The translations under genes were made by a program, and so were the position numbers. The notes beneath the pieces were generated by a model. That model made no database searches. It saw nothing but the letters and a program-made list of their open reading frames with translations, and was not told the DNA's origin. From positions 1 to 64,000 of the forward strand of contig JAHBVK010000023.1 of assembly GCA_019637555.1 (NCBI GenBank): a DNA stretch of 64,000 nucleotides, written 5' to 3'. Each line of letters opens with the position of its first letter. Positions within the stretch are counted from its first letter, which is position 1. This stretch comes from Anaerolineae bacterium (GTDB lineage Bacteria; Chloroflexota; Anaerolineae; Aggregatilineales; UBA2796). Of the stretch, positions 8,598-17,801 are shown one piece after another.

Positions 8598-8615
8598 TCA
8601 CTAATCAGGCGATCA
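8587..8615. terminator. Hairpin shared by the stop codons of convergent kynB and lgt
   Basis: Arms TGATCG-G-CTGAT (8587-8598) and ATCAG-G-CGATCA (8604-8615) surround CACTA. Both genes end inside it: the kynB TGA at 8595-8597 and the lgt TGA at 8615-8613. There is no T-run, so it is a weak terminator candidate or a transcript-end hairpin. Confidence 0.45.
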
Positions 8616-9566
8616 CTTGCTGCCAGCGCTTCGTGTCTTGGTACTCGGCTTCACTTTCGCTTTTGATGCCGTTGATCTCGCTGAGCCAGACGCCTTTGTC
8701 GTTGTTTTCACCGTCGCTGGTTGCGGCTCAGGGGTAGCCAACGCTTCGCTAGTGCGTCCCCAATCATCACGATGCCGCCACAACAGCACTGCGCCAGCGA
8801 ACACGAAGGTGGCTAGCGAAACCACTTGCGCCGTCGTCAGCACACCCGATCCATTGCTATCGAGCCGTACAAAGTCAAGCAAGAAGCGAACTAGCGGATA
8901 CTGCATCAGGTACATCAGCACAATATCGCCGCGCTTCAGCCGATCCTGATAGCGGTTGCTGATCCAGATCAGCAAGAAGAAGGCGGCTAAATTCCACAGC
9001 GATTCGTACAAAAACAGTGGATGAAAGCGCTCGAACTGCAAATATTCTGGCAGGCGCTTCTCCGGCGGGATGTAGATCGCCCACGGCAGATCGGTGGGTG
9101 CACCGTACAGTTCTTGATTGATTAAATTGCCCCACCGCCCGATTGCTTGTGCCAGCGCCACAGCCGGAGCGACCAGATCGAGCCACTGCAAGATCGGCTG
9201 TTTGTAGCGCCGCGCGTAGATGTAGATGCCGATCACCCCGCCGACGATGCCACCGTAAATCCCCAATCCACCATTCCAGATTTCAAAGATTCGCAGCGGA
9301 TTCTGGAAATAGGGATTAACGTACTGCCCATTGACTAACTCCATCATGGAGGGCGATGGCGTCAACACATGGTACAGCCGCGCGCCGATCAAGCCCGGAA
9401 TCAACGCCCAGAACAGCCCGTCCCACACATGGTTGGGGTCGAGTCCGCGTCGCTTGGCACGCACCGCGATGATCCACGCGGCGATCAACGCCCCGCTGAT
9501 AGCGATCAGGGCATAAAAGCGGATGTACAACGGTCCTAGATGGATGCCGTATTGGTCGATACTCAT
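8613..9566 (-). CDS. lgt: Prolipoprotein diacylglyceryl transferase
   Basis: A polytopic membrane enzyme that moves diacylglycerol from phosphatidylglycerol to the lipobox cysteine of prolipoproteins. Diagnostic features are IRFYALIAISGALIA near the N terminus, the Lgt signature around GRWGNLINQELYGAPTDLPW, and FHPLFLYESLWNL. It has about seven membrane helices. The family usually ends near 260-280 residues; here a tail of about 45 residues rich in Lys, Thr, Ser and Ala follows the last helix. A similar basic tail ends the Lon protein in this window. The lipoprotein at 29211-30806 is a likely substrate. Confidence 0.95.
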   Translation of the reverse strand: MSIDQYGIHLGPLYIRFYALIAISGALIAAWIIAVRAKRRGLDPNHVWDGLFWALIPGLIGARLYHVLTPSPSMMELVNGQYVNPYFQNPLRIFEIWNGGLGIYGGIVGGVIGIYIYARRYKQPILQWLDLVAPAVALAQAIGRWGNLINQELYGAPTDLPWAIYIPPEKRLPEYLQFERFHPLFLYESLWNLAAFFLLIWISNRYQDRLKRGDIVLMYLMQYPLVRFLLDFVRLDSNGSGVLTTAQVVSLATFVFAGAVLLWRHRDDWGRTSEALATPEPQPATVKTTTKASGSARSTASKAKVKPSTKTRSAGSK

Positions 9567-9705
9567 GCTTTGGTTTGTCTCAACTCTGTTCTGCTACAAT
9601 CCGTCCACAAAGGTACTGCATATTCGTCGAATGATAAAGATCGACTTATGCATTCCTTAGTGAATTGTAGTGATGCAACATGGATTGGGACAATCAGGAG
9701 CAGTT

Positions 9706-10305
9706 ATGAGAATCGGCATTGTCGGCGCGGGTACTGTTGGTAGCAATCTTGCTCGTGCCTTACTTGGCGCAGGTCACGAAGTGATGCTCAGTTCGCGCGA
9801 ACCGGAAAGCGACAGGATGCAAGCATTGATCGGGGAGTTAGGTAGTCATGCCTCGGTGGGGACAGTGGCGCAAACTGTGGCATTTAGCAACTTGGTGATC
9901 TTGGCACTCCGCTGGGATGCTGTACCCGACGCCGTGATCGCGGGGGGCGATTGGACGGGCAAGATTCTGATCGATGTGACTAATCGCCTTGGTGTACCGG
10001 AATCGGCGGCGCAGGAATTAGCGCAGATTGCTCACGGTGCGCGCGTTGTCAAAGCGTTCAATACCGTTGGTGCAGAGCACTTTCAGAATCCGATGTTTAA
10101 CGGGGAGCGTGCCTCTCTCTTGATCGCAGGTGACGATGAAGAGGCAAAGGCAATCGTCAGCAAGCTAATTGCCGACCTCGGCTTTGAACCCATTGATGCG
10201 GGCAATCTGGCAGTAGCGGCACATCTAGAAGACCTCGCCGAGTTATGGCTGCACTTGGCGCGTGGCTTGGGGCGTAATTTTGCCTTCCGCATCATCCGAC
10301 GCTGA
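9706..10305 (+). CDS. NADPH-dependent F420 reductase-like (NADP oxidoreductase, coenzyme F420-dependent family)
   Basis: A Rossmann protein of 199 residues. It opens with IGIVGAGTVGSNLARALLGAGHEV, has SSREPES for NADP phosphate binding, and then ARVVKAFNTVGAEHFQNP, which is typical of the F420-dependent NADP oxidoreductase family. It ends with a C-terminal helical stretch LEDLAELWLHLAR. Family members move hydride between NADPH and F420, or act as general NADP-dependent reductases. ATG 9706 has AGGAG five bases upstream, better than the upstream in-frame ATG at 9670. It converges on dgkA. No F420 biosynthesis gene is present, so the cofactor is uncertain. Confidence 0.75.
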   Translation: MRIGIVGAGTVGSNLARALLGAGHEVMLSSREPESDRMQALIGELGSHASVGTVAQTVAFSNLVILALRWDAVPDAVIAGGDWTGKILIDVTNRLGVPESAAQELAQIAHGARVVKAFNTVGAEHFQNPMFNGERASLLIAGDDEEAKAIVSKLIADLGFEPIDAGNLAVAAHLEDLAELWLHLARGLGRNFAFRIIRR

Positions 10306-10326
10306 TCGATAGCACTAACAAACAGG

Positions 10327-10854
10327 CTATTTGATAAATAGCTTGAGCAGCGGCGGAGCGATCTTCTCCAGCAGCGGCGGCAGCACAATCAGCGCACCGA
10401 TCACCGCCGCTGCCACGGAAGCCAGCAGTGATGCCGCCGCCCCTACATCTTTGCCTACCCGCGCCATCGGATGAATCGTCGGACTCGCTAGATTGATCGC
10501 CGCTTCCAGCGCACCGTTGATGAACTCCGCGATCCAGTTGATGGTGATGGTCAGTACGATGATCGCCCATTCCACCGGAGTTAACCCTACCCACAACCCG
10601 ATCACAAAGACGAAGATCGAAAACACCATCTGAATGCGTGTGTTCTTGCCATACTTGAGCATGTACAGCCAACCAGCCAGCGCATAGCGTAAGCTTTTCC
10701 AGCGGTTGGCGCTGACGATAGGGCTGTAATCATCTGGCTTAGTGGCAAGGGTCGCCTCAACATCGGGATGTAAACGCAGCCAGTAGGCAAGCTGTCGCTC
10801 GGTAGCTGATTTTTCGGCGTCGGATTTAGCCATAGTTGAACTGAACAGTCTCAC
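10327..10854 (-). CDS. dgkA: Diacylglycerol/undecaprenol kinase, prokaryotic DagK family
   Basis: An integral membrane lipid kinase. An unusual hydrophilic N-terminal stretch of about 55 residues precedes the DagK core: WKSLRYALAGWLYMLKYGKNTRIQ, the acidic motif in WIAEFINGALEAAIN, and ARVGKDVGAAASLLASVAAAVIGALIV. Such enzymes phosphorylate undecaprenol or diacylglycerol for lipid recycling. The GTG at 10854 overlaps the ybeY stop (GTGA), which implies translational coupling; ATG 10833 is an alternative start. The ybeY-dgkA order is a common bacterial pair. A short hairpin (10326-10342) covers its stop codon. Confidence 0.9.
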   Translation of the reverse strand: MRLFSSTMAKSDAEKSATERQLAYWLRLHPDVEATLATKPDDYSPIVSANRWKSLRYALAGWLYMLKYGKNTRIQMVFSIFVFVIGLWVGLTPVEWAIIVLTITINWIAEFINGALEAAINLASPTIHPMARVGKDVGAAASLLASVAAAVIGALIVLPPLLEKIAPPLLKLFIK

Positions 10855-11342
10855 TCTTCATCAAAAGTAAAGCGTTCCACATCGATCTGCACGCCAGCGC
10901 GACCCAGTGCTGTTTGTTGCGCTTGCCACATGCGATCCTGATTCTCGCTGTTATCGTGATCGTAGCCCAATAAGTGCAGCGTGCCATGAATCGCCAGCAG
11001 CACCAGTTCGTCGTTGATGTCGTGTCCTGCTTCCTCGGCGTGCCGCAGCGTATATGGATACGCTACGATCAGATCACCGAGATAGCGCGGCTCATCAATT
11101 TCTTCAGCCACTTCCTGTGGCAGCGGATCGGCGGGGAAGGAGAGGATGTCCGTCGGTGCATCAACCCCACGATACTGCTTATTCAGCACCTGCACCGATT
11201 CGTCGTCGGTGATCACCACCGTAATCACACTGCCCGCTTCGATCTCGTGGGTGGCTAGTACATCGTTTACGGCTGCGCTAAGACGCTCTAGTGGTAAGTC
11301 ATCGATTTCGTATTCGACCTCGAACTCAATTTCGTAATCCAT
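10851..11342 (-). CDS. ybeY: Endoribonuclease YbeY, rRNA maturation factor
   Basis: The zinc-binding signature HGTLHLLGYDHD, with its three histidines, and the upstream segment YRGVDAPTDILSFP identify the YbeY/UPF0054 family. The enzyme trims the 3' end of 16S rRNA and takes part in ribosome quality control. The length of 163 residues is normal. It is the first gene of a two-gene operon, with a 4-base overlap into dgkA. The N terminus (YEIEFEVEYEID) is strongly acidic. Confidence 0.95.
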   Translation of the reverse strand: MDYEIEFEVEYEIDDLPLERLSAAVNDVLATHEIEAGSVITVVITDDESVQVLNKQYRGVDAPTDILSFPADPLPQEVAEEIDEPRYLGDLIVAYPYTLRHAEEAGHDINDELVLLAIHGTLHLLGYDHDNSENQDRMWQAQQTALGRAGVQIDVERFTFDEE

Positions 11343-11475
11343 TGCCTACCTCCTCCCGCCAACCGTTCAAAACTATTCAAGCATACCGATCAATAGCGTG
11401 CTTAACAACGCGAACGCACTAACGTCAGTTGGGTGATCTGGCTCATGCAGCGATAATCCGATTATGTTGTAATGG

Positions 11476-12954
11476 ATGGGATGTAAGCTAGTGAAGGCGA
11501 TTATGAAGCTGAAATTTCTGCCGCGCTTTTTGGTTACTTCGACGCTCTCCGGCATTGCCGCGGTAAGCGCGTGGTATCTGTGGCGGCGCTGGTCACTGCC
11601 ACTGCAAGTGGATGAACAGGAAATGGTGGCATCCGGCGGCACTCTGGGTGAGTTGCCAGCAGGCATCTTGGCAGGCGAAGTTCCACTCCAATTGCTCAAG
11701 CAGGGACATGGACCGCTTTACGTGCGTTCCTATCAGGTGGACATCTGCCACCCTCAGAAAACGTCGCAGCAGATTGTTGAAGCGATGATCGCGGACATAA
11801 ATCAGTTCGTTCCGAAGGAACTCGCCAGTTTCGAAAAGACCAAAGGTATTCTCAACAAGCTAGAAGTGGGCGATGAATTTTTCGTGCACATTGCAGGTCC
11901 TTGGGATGGTCCGGTGCGCGTGATCGCTTGTGGAGAGACCAGTTTTGCCTTTGCCACCTTGGAGAATCATTTAGAAGCGGGCGAGATTCGTTTCTCTGCC
12001 GAGCCGCATCCTGATCGTTCCGATACCATCCGCTTCCGCATCCAATCTTGGGCACGCAGTTCCAACGCGGTTACGGATTTATTTTATCGGGTGGTGGGCT
12101 TATCCAAGTTCATGCAGACGACGATGTGGGCACAATTCTGTAAACGCGTGGTCGAGCAAAGCGGTGGCGAATTGCTGGACAAGATCAATGTGATGACGCA
12201 CAGTGTTCCTGAGCAGTACATCAGCGCACAGATGCCGCTGTGGAAGCAGTATTCACCGCAATTCGATCGCTGGCATAACGCATCACTGAACTTCGACATC
12301 AACAGAGTTGAAGAATTTACCGTCGCTAACGGCTGGCAGATAGATGATTACAGTATTGGGCTGCCGGGAGAACCAGCAGGAGAACCGCTTCCCAATGGCT
12401 CGTTTGAAATAGCGAGGGAGATCGTCAATAACTATGAATTCCCTGATCCCAAGTTGCTAACGGGCATCTTTGTGCCCGATCAACCACTGGCGGATCGACT
12501 AATGATCATTCGAGCGCAGTTTCTGTTCTTTACCTTTTGGTTTGGTGTGCGAATCGCGGGCGTGATCGATGAGACACGGGCGACGGAAAAGCGCGGCAAT
12601 GCGCGCGTTTGTGGGTACAGCTATCGTACATTAGAAGGTCATTTCGAGATGGGCGAAATCACCTTTGAGGTATGGAAGTTCTTAGAAAGTGGCGATGTAG
12701 AGTTTCGCATTCATGCTTATTCCAAAACGGGATGGATCCGTAATCCCTTTTATCGCATCGGTTTCTGGCTGTTCGGGCGTTCGTTACAGTTGCGTTTCGC
12801 GCGCACAGCACTGGCTCGGATGCAGCAGCTGGTAGTGGCGCGATTGGCAGAAGCGCCGCACACGGATCCCGTAGAAACGCCCGAAGTGACGTCTGTACGA
12901 TCCGATGATGCCGCACAGGAGAAGGCGCAAGAAATTGAGGCAACAGGCAGCTAA
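11476..12954 (+). CDS. Double DUF1990 protein
   Basis: A 492-residue protein with an N-terminal membrane helix (about 18-36, VTSTLSGIAAVSAWYLW) and two DUF1990-like repeats, about 55-240 and 300-465. Both repeats carry the same landmarks: F(F/W)..RIAG or HIAGPWDGP, then a turn such as ATLENHLEAGEIRF or YRTLEGHFEMGEITF, a strand FRI.SWARSSN or FRIHAYSKTGW, FYR.(V/I)G, and a terminal helix. DUF1990 has no agreed function in bacteria. The C-terminal tail is acidic and disordered. Upstream ybeY is divergent. The start is uncertain among ATG 11476, GTG 11491 and ATG 11503. Confidence 0.75.
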   Translation: MGCKLVKAIMKLKFLPRFLVTSTLSGIAAVSAWYLWRRWSLPLQVDEQEMVASGGTLGELPAGILAGEVPLQLLKQGHGPLYVRSYQVDICHPQKTSQQIVEAMIADINQFVPKELASFEKTKGILNKLEVGDEFFVHIAGPWDGPVRVIACGETSFAFATLENHLEAGEIRFSAEPHPDRSDTIRFRIQSWARSSNAVTDLFYRVVGLSKFMQTTMWAQFCKRVVEQSGGELLDKINVMTHSVPEQYISAQMPLWKQYSPQFDRWHNASLNFDINRVEEFTVANGWQIDDYSIGLPGEPAGEPLPNGSFEIAREIVNNYEFPDPKLLTGIFVPDQPLADRLMIIRAQFLFFTFWFGVRIAGVIDETRATEKRGNARVCGYSYRTLEGHFEMGEITFEVWKFLESGDVEFRIHAYSKTGWIRNPFYRIGFWLFGRSLQLRFARTALARMQQLVVARLAEAPHTDPVETPEVTSVRSDDAAQEKAQEIEATGS

Positions 12955-12963
12955 ACGAATCCT

Positions 12964-15900
12964 TTACTGCTTTACCGCCATCAATTCATGGCGCAAGCGA
13001 TCTGCCCATACTTTGAGGCGCTGGCGGTCACTCTCCGCGAGAGTGCTGTCAGCAGCAGCCAGCGCTTCTCTGGCATGTGCCATTTCACCGCGCTGCATAT
13101 AGAGTTCGGTAAGCCACAAATTGATCTGTGTTTGCAGGTGCGGCGCGGCGACACTGGCAACTTGATCGCGGGCACTGAGCAGCCGCGTTAGCGCCGCATC
13201 TAGATCGCCGCGCTGTCTTGCCGCCAGCGCCAGATTTGCCTGATAGTTCGCTAACTGGCGCAGATTGCCACCGTGTTCAGCTTCTTCCAGCCCCTGTCGG
13301 AACCACTTCTCTGCATCGTCAGGTTGAGTTTCCGCCAGTGCTATCTCGCCGCGAGTGCTGTACAGATATTGCAGGGGCACCCGCAGTCCCGCCGCTTGCG
13401 CCAGATCCAAGCCTGCCGTCACGTCTTGCTTTGCCTGCTCCAGATCACCGAGCAGCAAGGTATGATAAGCAGCGTTGTTGTAGCCCAGCGCCTCCTGAAA
13501 TGAATCGCCTACTGCCTGTGCCCACGCTACCGCTTCCCGATACGCCGCTACCGCCTGCTTCAGATCGCCGCGCTCTGCCATCAGATTGCCCACTTCAAAC
13601 ATGGCACGTCCTGCCATCTGTTTGAGGTTATTCTCGCGCGTCAACCGATTCACCTCCGCCAGATGTAATTCGGCTTCACGCAAAGGACGCTGATGGGCAA
13701 TCGCGCTAACCCCGGCTAGGAAGTGAGCGCGCGCCTGCAACTGCGGATCAGATTCCGCTTCCAACAAATTAGCGGCACGCACTAACCAGCGATCAATTTC
13801 GTCTGCTTGCCCCGTTGGCACGTAGGTATCCGCCATGCTCAACATAGCATCCAATGTCACGCGCATATCGCTCTGCTGCTCTGCCATTACCAGCGCGGAG
13901 GTAAACTCAGCGCGTGCGCCGGAAAGATTATTTTGCATGAACAGCACATTGCCTAGCTTGATATGACGCAGTGGCGTCGGCTCTAACTGCAATGCTAGGC
14001 GGAAGAAGCTTTCCGCCTCCGGTAGCGCGATCAACGAGCGGGCGTGATCTGCCGCCATATCGGCATAACTTGCCGCTTGGATCGGGTTTCCCGCGCGTTC
14101 GTAGTAGTCTGCCAGTCGTGCGGCGATCTGGGGCAAACGATCCGCGTATTCGCTCTCCAGTGCCTGCGCCGCGCGGCGATGCAGCACGGCGCTGCGCGCC
14201 GCGCTCATCGTATTACGCACCACCGTCGGGATCAGCGGATGATTGAAGCTGTAGTTGTCCTCGCGTTCGGTCAGGATGTCCGCGCTCAGGAGCGAATCAA
14301 GCGCGTCCAGAGTTTCATCCTCACTCCGCCCGCTGACACGCACTAAGGTCGGAAACTTGAAATCCGGTTCCAAAACCGCCGCAGCTTGCAACACTTGCCG
14401 TGCCATTTCTGGCAACCTATTTAAGTGTGCACTGGTTAACTCGACCAGCGTTGGCGGCACATTGGCGGTTTCAGCGTGACTTAAGGCGATCAAAAAATGG
14501 GGGTTTCCGGCACTCAGTGTCACGGCGCGTTCTTGCCGCGCCCGATCATCACTGATCGACTGCGCCAGCGTCCACGACTCCGCTTCCGACAAGGGTTCCA
14601 ACGCCAGACGCTGGGCGATCCCTTCCCGCAGCCATGACGACAGCAGATGCGACAATGGTTGTGTTGCCTCATTGGGACGATATGCACCTGCCAGCAGCAG
14701 CGGCTGATCGCGCAGTCGGTGGATCAGATAGTCGAACCAATCCAACGTTGCCCTATCCGCCCACTGCATATCATCGAAGAACAGGATCAGCGGTTTAGCT
14801 TCCAGACCTAACAACCCCTGTGTGAATGCTTCCAATAAGCGGCGGCGCTCCTCATCAGCAGGCAGCGCAACAGGCGTTGGCAGGTTTGGGAACGTAACGC
14901 GCAGTTCGGGGAACAACCGTGCAATCTCCGACAGCCAGACGGTGGAAAGCGGCGTTTGTGCCGAGAATAAACGTTGAGCGCAGACTCGGCTGCTGAACAA
15001 ATCCCGCAGTGGCGCGAAGGGTAACGCCTGTGTCGATTCGAGGAAGCGTGCTTCTAGCGCCAGATAATCGTCAGGAAGTCCGGCAGTCCACTCACGCCAC
15101 AATCGGGTCTTGCCGATGCCCATCTCCCCCACCAGCAGCACGATCCGAGCCGTGCCACGCCGCGCGCTGTCGAGTTCCGCTGTCAGCGCTGCTAACTGCT
15201 GCGTACGTCCGATGAAGGGGGCTTGTTTCGCACCATCTGCCGTCGTTGTGGCAGCATGCCGTTCTTCGCGTGGGATCACCACAGCGGGCATCGTCGTGCT
15301 GGCACGCAGTTCGCCGCTCAGAATCGACTGCCGTAGATTTTCGGTCTCTGGCAGCGGTTCGACTCCCAATTCGCTATTCAGCGTCGCCTTGAGCAGATCG
15401 TACTGCCGCAGTGCCTCCGCGCGATCTCCGCTGCGGGTATAGGCATCCATCAATGCGCTGTACATCGTCTCTTGCAAGGGATCTTGCAGCAGCGCCTGTT
15501 GCGCCAGCGCGATCACCGCGCTCCAGTTCTGCTCCATCCGCCGGAACTCAACTAGCCGATTAAGCAGATCGACATACAAGCCCTTCAAGCGCTCTCGCTG
15601 TGTAACTGCCCACAACTCGAACTCTGGAGCTTCAGTCAGCGCCAGACCGTCCAGAAACGGACCACCGTATAATTCCAGATTGGGGTTGACGGCAGGTAAG
15701 ATCGGCTGCATTACCATTTGCTCGAAAGCGGTCACATCCACCCACACATCGTCCCGCAGCAGCAAACGATTATTGTCAGCGCCGATCACGTCTTCGCCCA
15801 CCGTCTTGCGCAGCGTCCACAACGTATTACGCAGATTCTTGCGTGCGGCTTCTTCGGCGCTTTCCGCCCATAACAACGCCAGCAGCCGATCTCGCGCTTG

Positions 15901-16023
15901 CGGCGTGCGTGTTAACGCCAGATATGCCAGCAGTGCGGTAGCTTTGGCGGGCAGCGCTGGTAGCGCTTCGTTCTCACGCTCAAGTCGCGGGAAACCCAAT
16001 AGATAGAGATGCAATATTGCCAT
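12964..16023 (-). CDS. BTAD-domain transcriptional regulator with AAA ATPase and TPR repeats (SARP-like)
   Basis: A 1019-residue signal-transducing regulator. Residues about 1-95 are an OmpR-type winged helix, and 95-240 a bacterial transcriptional activation domain. An AAA_16-type NTPase follows: Walker A GEMGIGKTRL at about 299-308 and Walker B LILFFDDMQWAD near 410. The region from about 640 to the end is TPR-like helical repeats. Family members (SARP/MalT/AfsR style) couple nucleotide binding and ligand sensing to promoter activation. It is convergent with the DUF1990 gene and has only a 9-base gap. Its target is unknown; the SDR gene at 16198 is divergent and 174 bases away. Confidence 0.88.
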   Translation of the reverse strand: MAILHLYLLGFPRLERENEALPALPAKATALLAYLALTRTPQARDRLLALLWAESAEEAARKNLRNTLWTLRKTVGEDVIGADNNRLLLRDDVWVDVTAFEQMVMQPILPAVNPNLELYGGPFLDGLALTEAPEFELWAVTQRERLKGLYVDLLNRLVEFRRMEQNWSAVIALAQQALLQDPLQETMYSALMDAYTRSGDRAEALRQYDLLKATLNSELGVEPLPETENLRQSILSGELRASTTMPAVVIPREERHAATTTADGAKQAPFIGRTQQLAALTAELDSARRGTARIVLLVGEMGIGKTRLWREWTAGLPDDYLALEARFLESTQALPFAPLRDLFSSRVCAQRLFSAQTPLSTVWLSEIARLFPELRVTFPNLPTPVALPADEERRRLLEAFTQGLLGLEAKPLILFFDDMQWADRATLDWFDYLIHRLRDQPLLLAGAYRPNEATQPLSHLLSSWLREGIAQRLALEPLSEAESWTLAQSISDDRARQERAVTLSAGNPHFLIALSHAETANVPPTLVELTSAHLNRLPEMARQVLQAAAVLEPDFKFPTLVRVSGRSEDETLDALDSLLSADILTEREDNYSFNHPLIPTVVRNTMSAARSAVLHRRAAQALESEYADRLPQIAARLADYYERAGNPIQAASYADMAADHARSLIALPEAESFFRLALQLEPTPLRHIKLGNVLFMQNNLSGARAEFTSALVMAEQQSDMRVTLDAMLSMADTYVPTGQADEIDRWLVRAANLLEAESDPQLQARAHFLAGVSAIAHQRPLREAELHLAEVNRLTRENNLKQMAGRAMFEVGNLMAERGDLKQAVAAYREAVAWAQAVGDSFQEALGYNNAAYHTLLLGDLEQAKQDVTAGLDLAQAAGLRVPLQYLYSTRGEIALAETQPDDAEKWFRQGLEEAEHGGNLRQLANYQANLALAARQRGDLDAALTRLLSARDQVASVAAPHLQTQINLWLTELYMQRGEMAHAREALAAADSTLAESDRQRLKVWADRLRHELMAVKQ

Positions 16024-16197
16024 GAACCTACATTAAGCCGCTGTGCGGATCAACCTCACACACTGATCGTGCTAGAGCTTCAGAACTTACCCGTTTAGTG
16101 CTAAATTTCCAAATCCCGTTTAGTGGGCAATGACGGGCAGAATAGGATATAACCGATAAGAACAAATGTGCGCCAAAGCAGAAAGGATCAAGCGCAG

Positions 16198-16947
16198 ATG
16201 CTGTTAGAGGGTAAAGTTGCCGTCATTTATGGCGCTGCTGGCGCGATTGGTGGCGCGGTAGCCCGTGCCTTTGCCCATGAAGGCGCTGCTGTCTTTCTAG
16301 CTGGTCGCACTCAAGGGAAATTGGATGAGGTCTCTGCGGAGATTAACGCTCAACACGGTGAGTCACACACCGCTGTAGTCGATGCCTTGGATGAGCTTGC
16401 CGTCAACGAATTTGTCGATAGCGTGATCAGGCAAGCGGGACAGATCGACATCTCCTTCAACGTGATCAGTGTTGGCGATGTTCAAACACTACTGACCCAA
16501 ATTTCGGTTGATGACTTTCTCCAGCCGATTGCCACTACGATGCGGACGCAGTTCCTGACCACGCGCGCCGCCAGTAAATACATGATCGAACGGCGATCCG
16601 GCGTCATTCTGACCTTCGGTGGTGGCGGACCCCAAACACTGCCCGGTCTGGGTGGTTTCAAGGTGTCTCTAGATGCGCTGGAGGGCTTGCGACGGCAGTG
16701 GGCATGCGAACTCGGTGAGTATGGCATTCGCGTCGTAACCATCAAAACGGGCGGCATACCCGAGTCGATTCCCGACGGTATGCCGGAAAAACAACAGATC
16801 ACCGACATGCTTCTCAAGGATACACTATTGAAACGAACCGCCACCTTAGCGGATGTAGGCACGGTAGCAGCATTCCTCGCCTCAGATCAAGCCCGATCCA
16901 TCACCTCAACAGAGGTCAACATTTCCGCAGGCGCGATCATCGATTGA
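16198..16947 (+). CDS. SDR-family protein lacking the canonical Ser-Tyr-Lys triad
   Basis: A 249-residue Rossmann protein that opens LLEGKVAVIYGAAGAIGGAVA, close to the usual TGxxxGIG. Where classical short-chain dehydrogenases carry catalytic Ser and YxxxK, this one reads ILTFGGGGPQTLPGLGGFKVSLDALEGL: the Lys remains but the Tyr position is not Tyr. The C-terminal VNISAGAIID replaces the usual VDGG. Either chemistry is altered or the protein is a binding member of the family. ATG 16198 has GAAAGGA ten bases upstream and is preferred over GTG 16168. It is divergent from the BTAD regulator. Confidence 0.8.
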   Translation: MLLEGKVAVIYGAAGAIGGAVARAFAHEGAAVFLAGRTQGKLDEVSAEINAQHGESHTAVVDALDELAVNEFVDSVIRQAGQIDISFNVISVGDVQTLLTQISVDDFLQPIATTMRTQFLTTRAASKYMIERRSGVILTFGGGGPQTLPGLGGFKVSLDALEGLRRQWACELGEYGIRVVTIKTGGIPESIPDGMPEKQQITDMLLKDTLLKRTATLADVGTVAAFLASDQARSITSTEVNISAGAIID

Positions 16948-16999
16948 AGCGCTAAACACTGCATTAGCACCGGGTTCGCTTCGATCTTCGATCAGGCGT

Positions 17000-17045
17000 C
17001 AAACGAAAACGTCCGCATGAAACCCATCGGCTTCATGCGAACGTT
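17000..17045 (-). terminator. Terminator after the YceI gene
   Basis: A 14-bp stem with one mismatch (17032-17045 with 17008-17021) surrounds a 10-base loop. On the minus strand it is followed by TTTTCGTTT. It lies about 60 bases beyond the YceI stop. Confidence 0.7.
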
Positions 17046-17107
17046 CAGAAAGAAGTCCGCCTTGTTGCTGGTGAAGTGGTTGCCAGCTCCGCCTCGATCA
17101 GATCAGC

Positions 17108-17677
17108 TTAGTTGACCTTCTCGGCGGCGGCTTCGGTCACCGCTTCTGGCTGCTGCACCAACTCGGTCTCAATGTTGATCTTGATCGTGTCACCGACCAG
17201 CCAACCACCGGCTTCCAGCGCCACATTCCACGTCAAACCCCAATCCTTGCGGTTGACACTGGTGCTAGCGGTGAAGCCCGCAGCCGTCGTGCCCCACGGC
17301 GTCTTCTGACGACCCTCATTGGTCACATCAAGGACGACTTCTTTGGTCACATCCTTGATGGTCAGGTCACCGATCAGCTTGAAGTGCTCGGTGCTGTTCG
17401 GAGCTGGGAGTTCCACACGCTTGCTCTTGAAGGTCATCGTGGGATACTTCTCCACATCGAAGAAGTCAGCCGACTTCAAGTGACCGTCGCGCTTCTCGTC
17501 ACCAGTCTGGAGGCTGGCGACGTCGATGGAAACTTCCACCTTAGAATTCTGAGGATTCGTCTCATCAATCTGAACCGTGCCGCTGTAGTTCTTGAAGCCA
17601 CCGCGCACGTTAGTGATCATCATGTGTTTCGCCACGAACTCAATGCGAGTGTGAGCGTTATCAATTACCCAAGCCAT
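17108..17677 (-). CDS. YceI-family lipocalin-like protein
   Basis: A 189-residue beta-barrel protein of the YceI family. It begins WVIDNAHTRIEFVAKHM and continues with VEVSIDVASLQTGDEKRDGH, FFDVEKYPTMTFKSK, LIGDLTIKDVTKEV, and DWGLTWN. The family binds long isoprenoids or amphiphilic lipids in its barrel. There is no signal peptide, so it is probably cytoplasmic, unlike E. coli YceI. The ATG is preceded by AAGGGAG. Its monocistronic layout is supported by the terminator at 17000-17045. Confidence 0.92.
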   Translation of the reverse strand: MAWVIDNAHTRIEFVAKHMMITNVRGGFKNYSGTVQIDETNPQNSKVEVSIDVASLQTGDEKRDGHLKSADFFDVEKYPTMTFKSKRVELPAPNSTEHFKLIGDLTIKDVTKEVVLDVTNEGRQKTPWGTTAAGFTASTSVNRKDWGLTWNVALEAGGWLVGDTIKINIETELVQQPEAVTEAAAEKVN

Positions 17678-17801
17678 GTTGTTTGCTCCCTTAGTAGAGG
17701 TACTAGTGCTTTTCTTCGCAACTCATCAACATGGCTAAGGATAATCGCTGACCGTCCCTCCGTCTGTCCTGACGGGTGTCCTTAGTGGTGTCCCAATCAG
17801 A

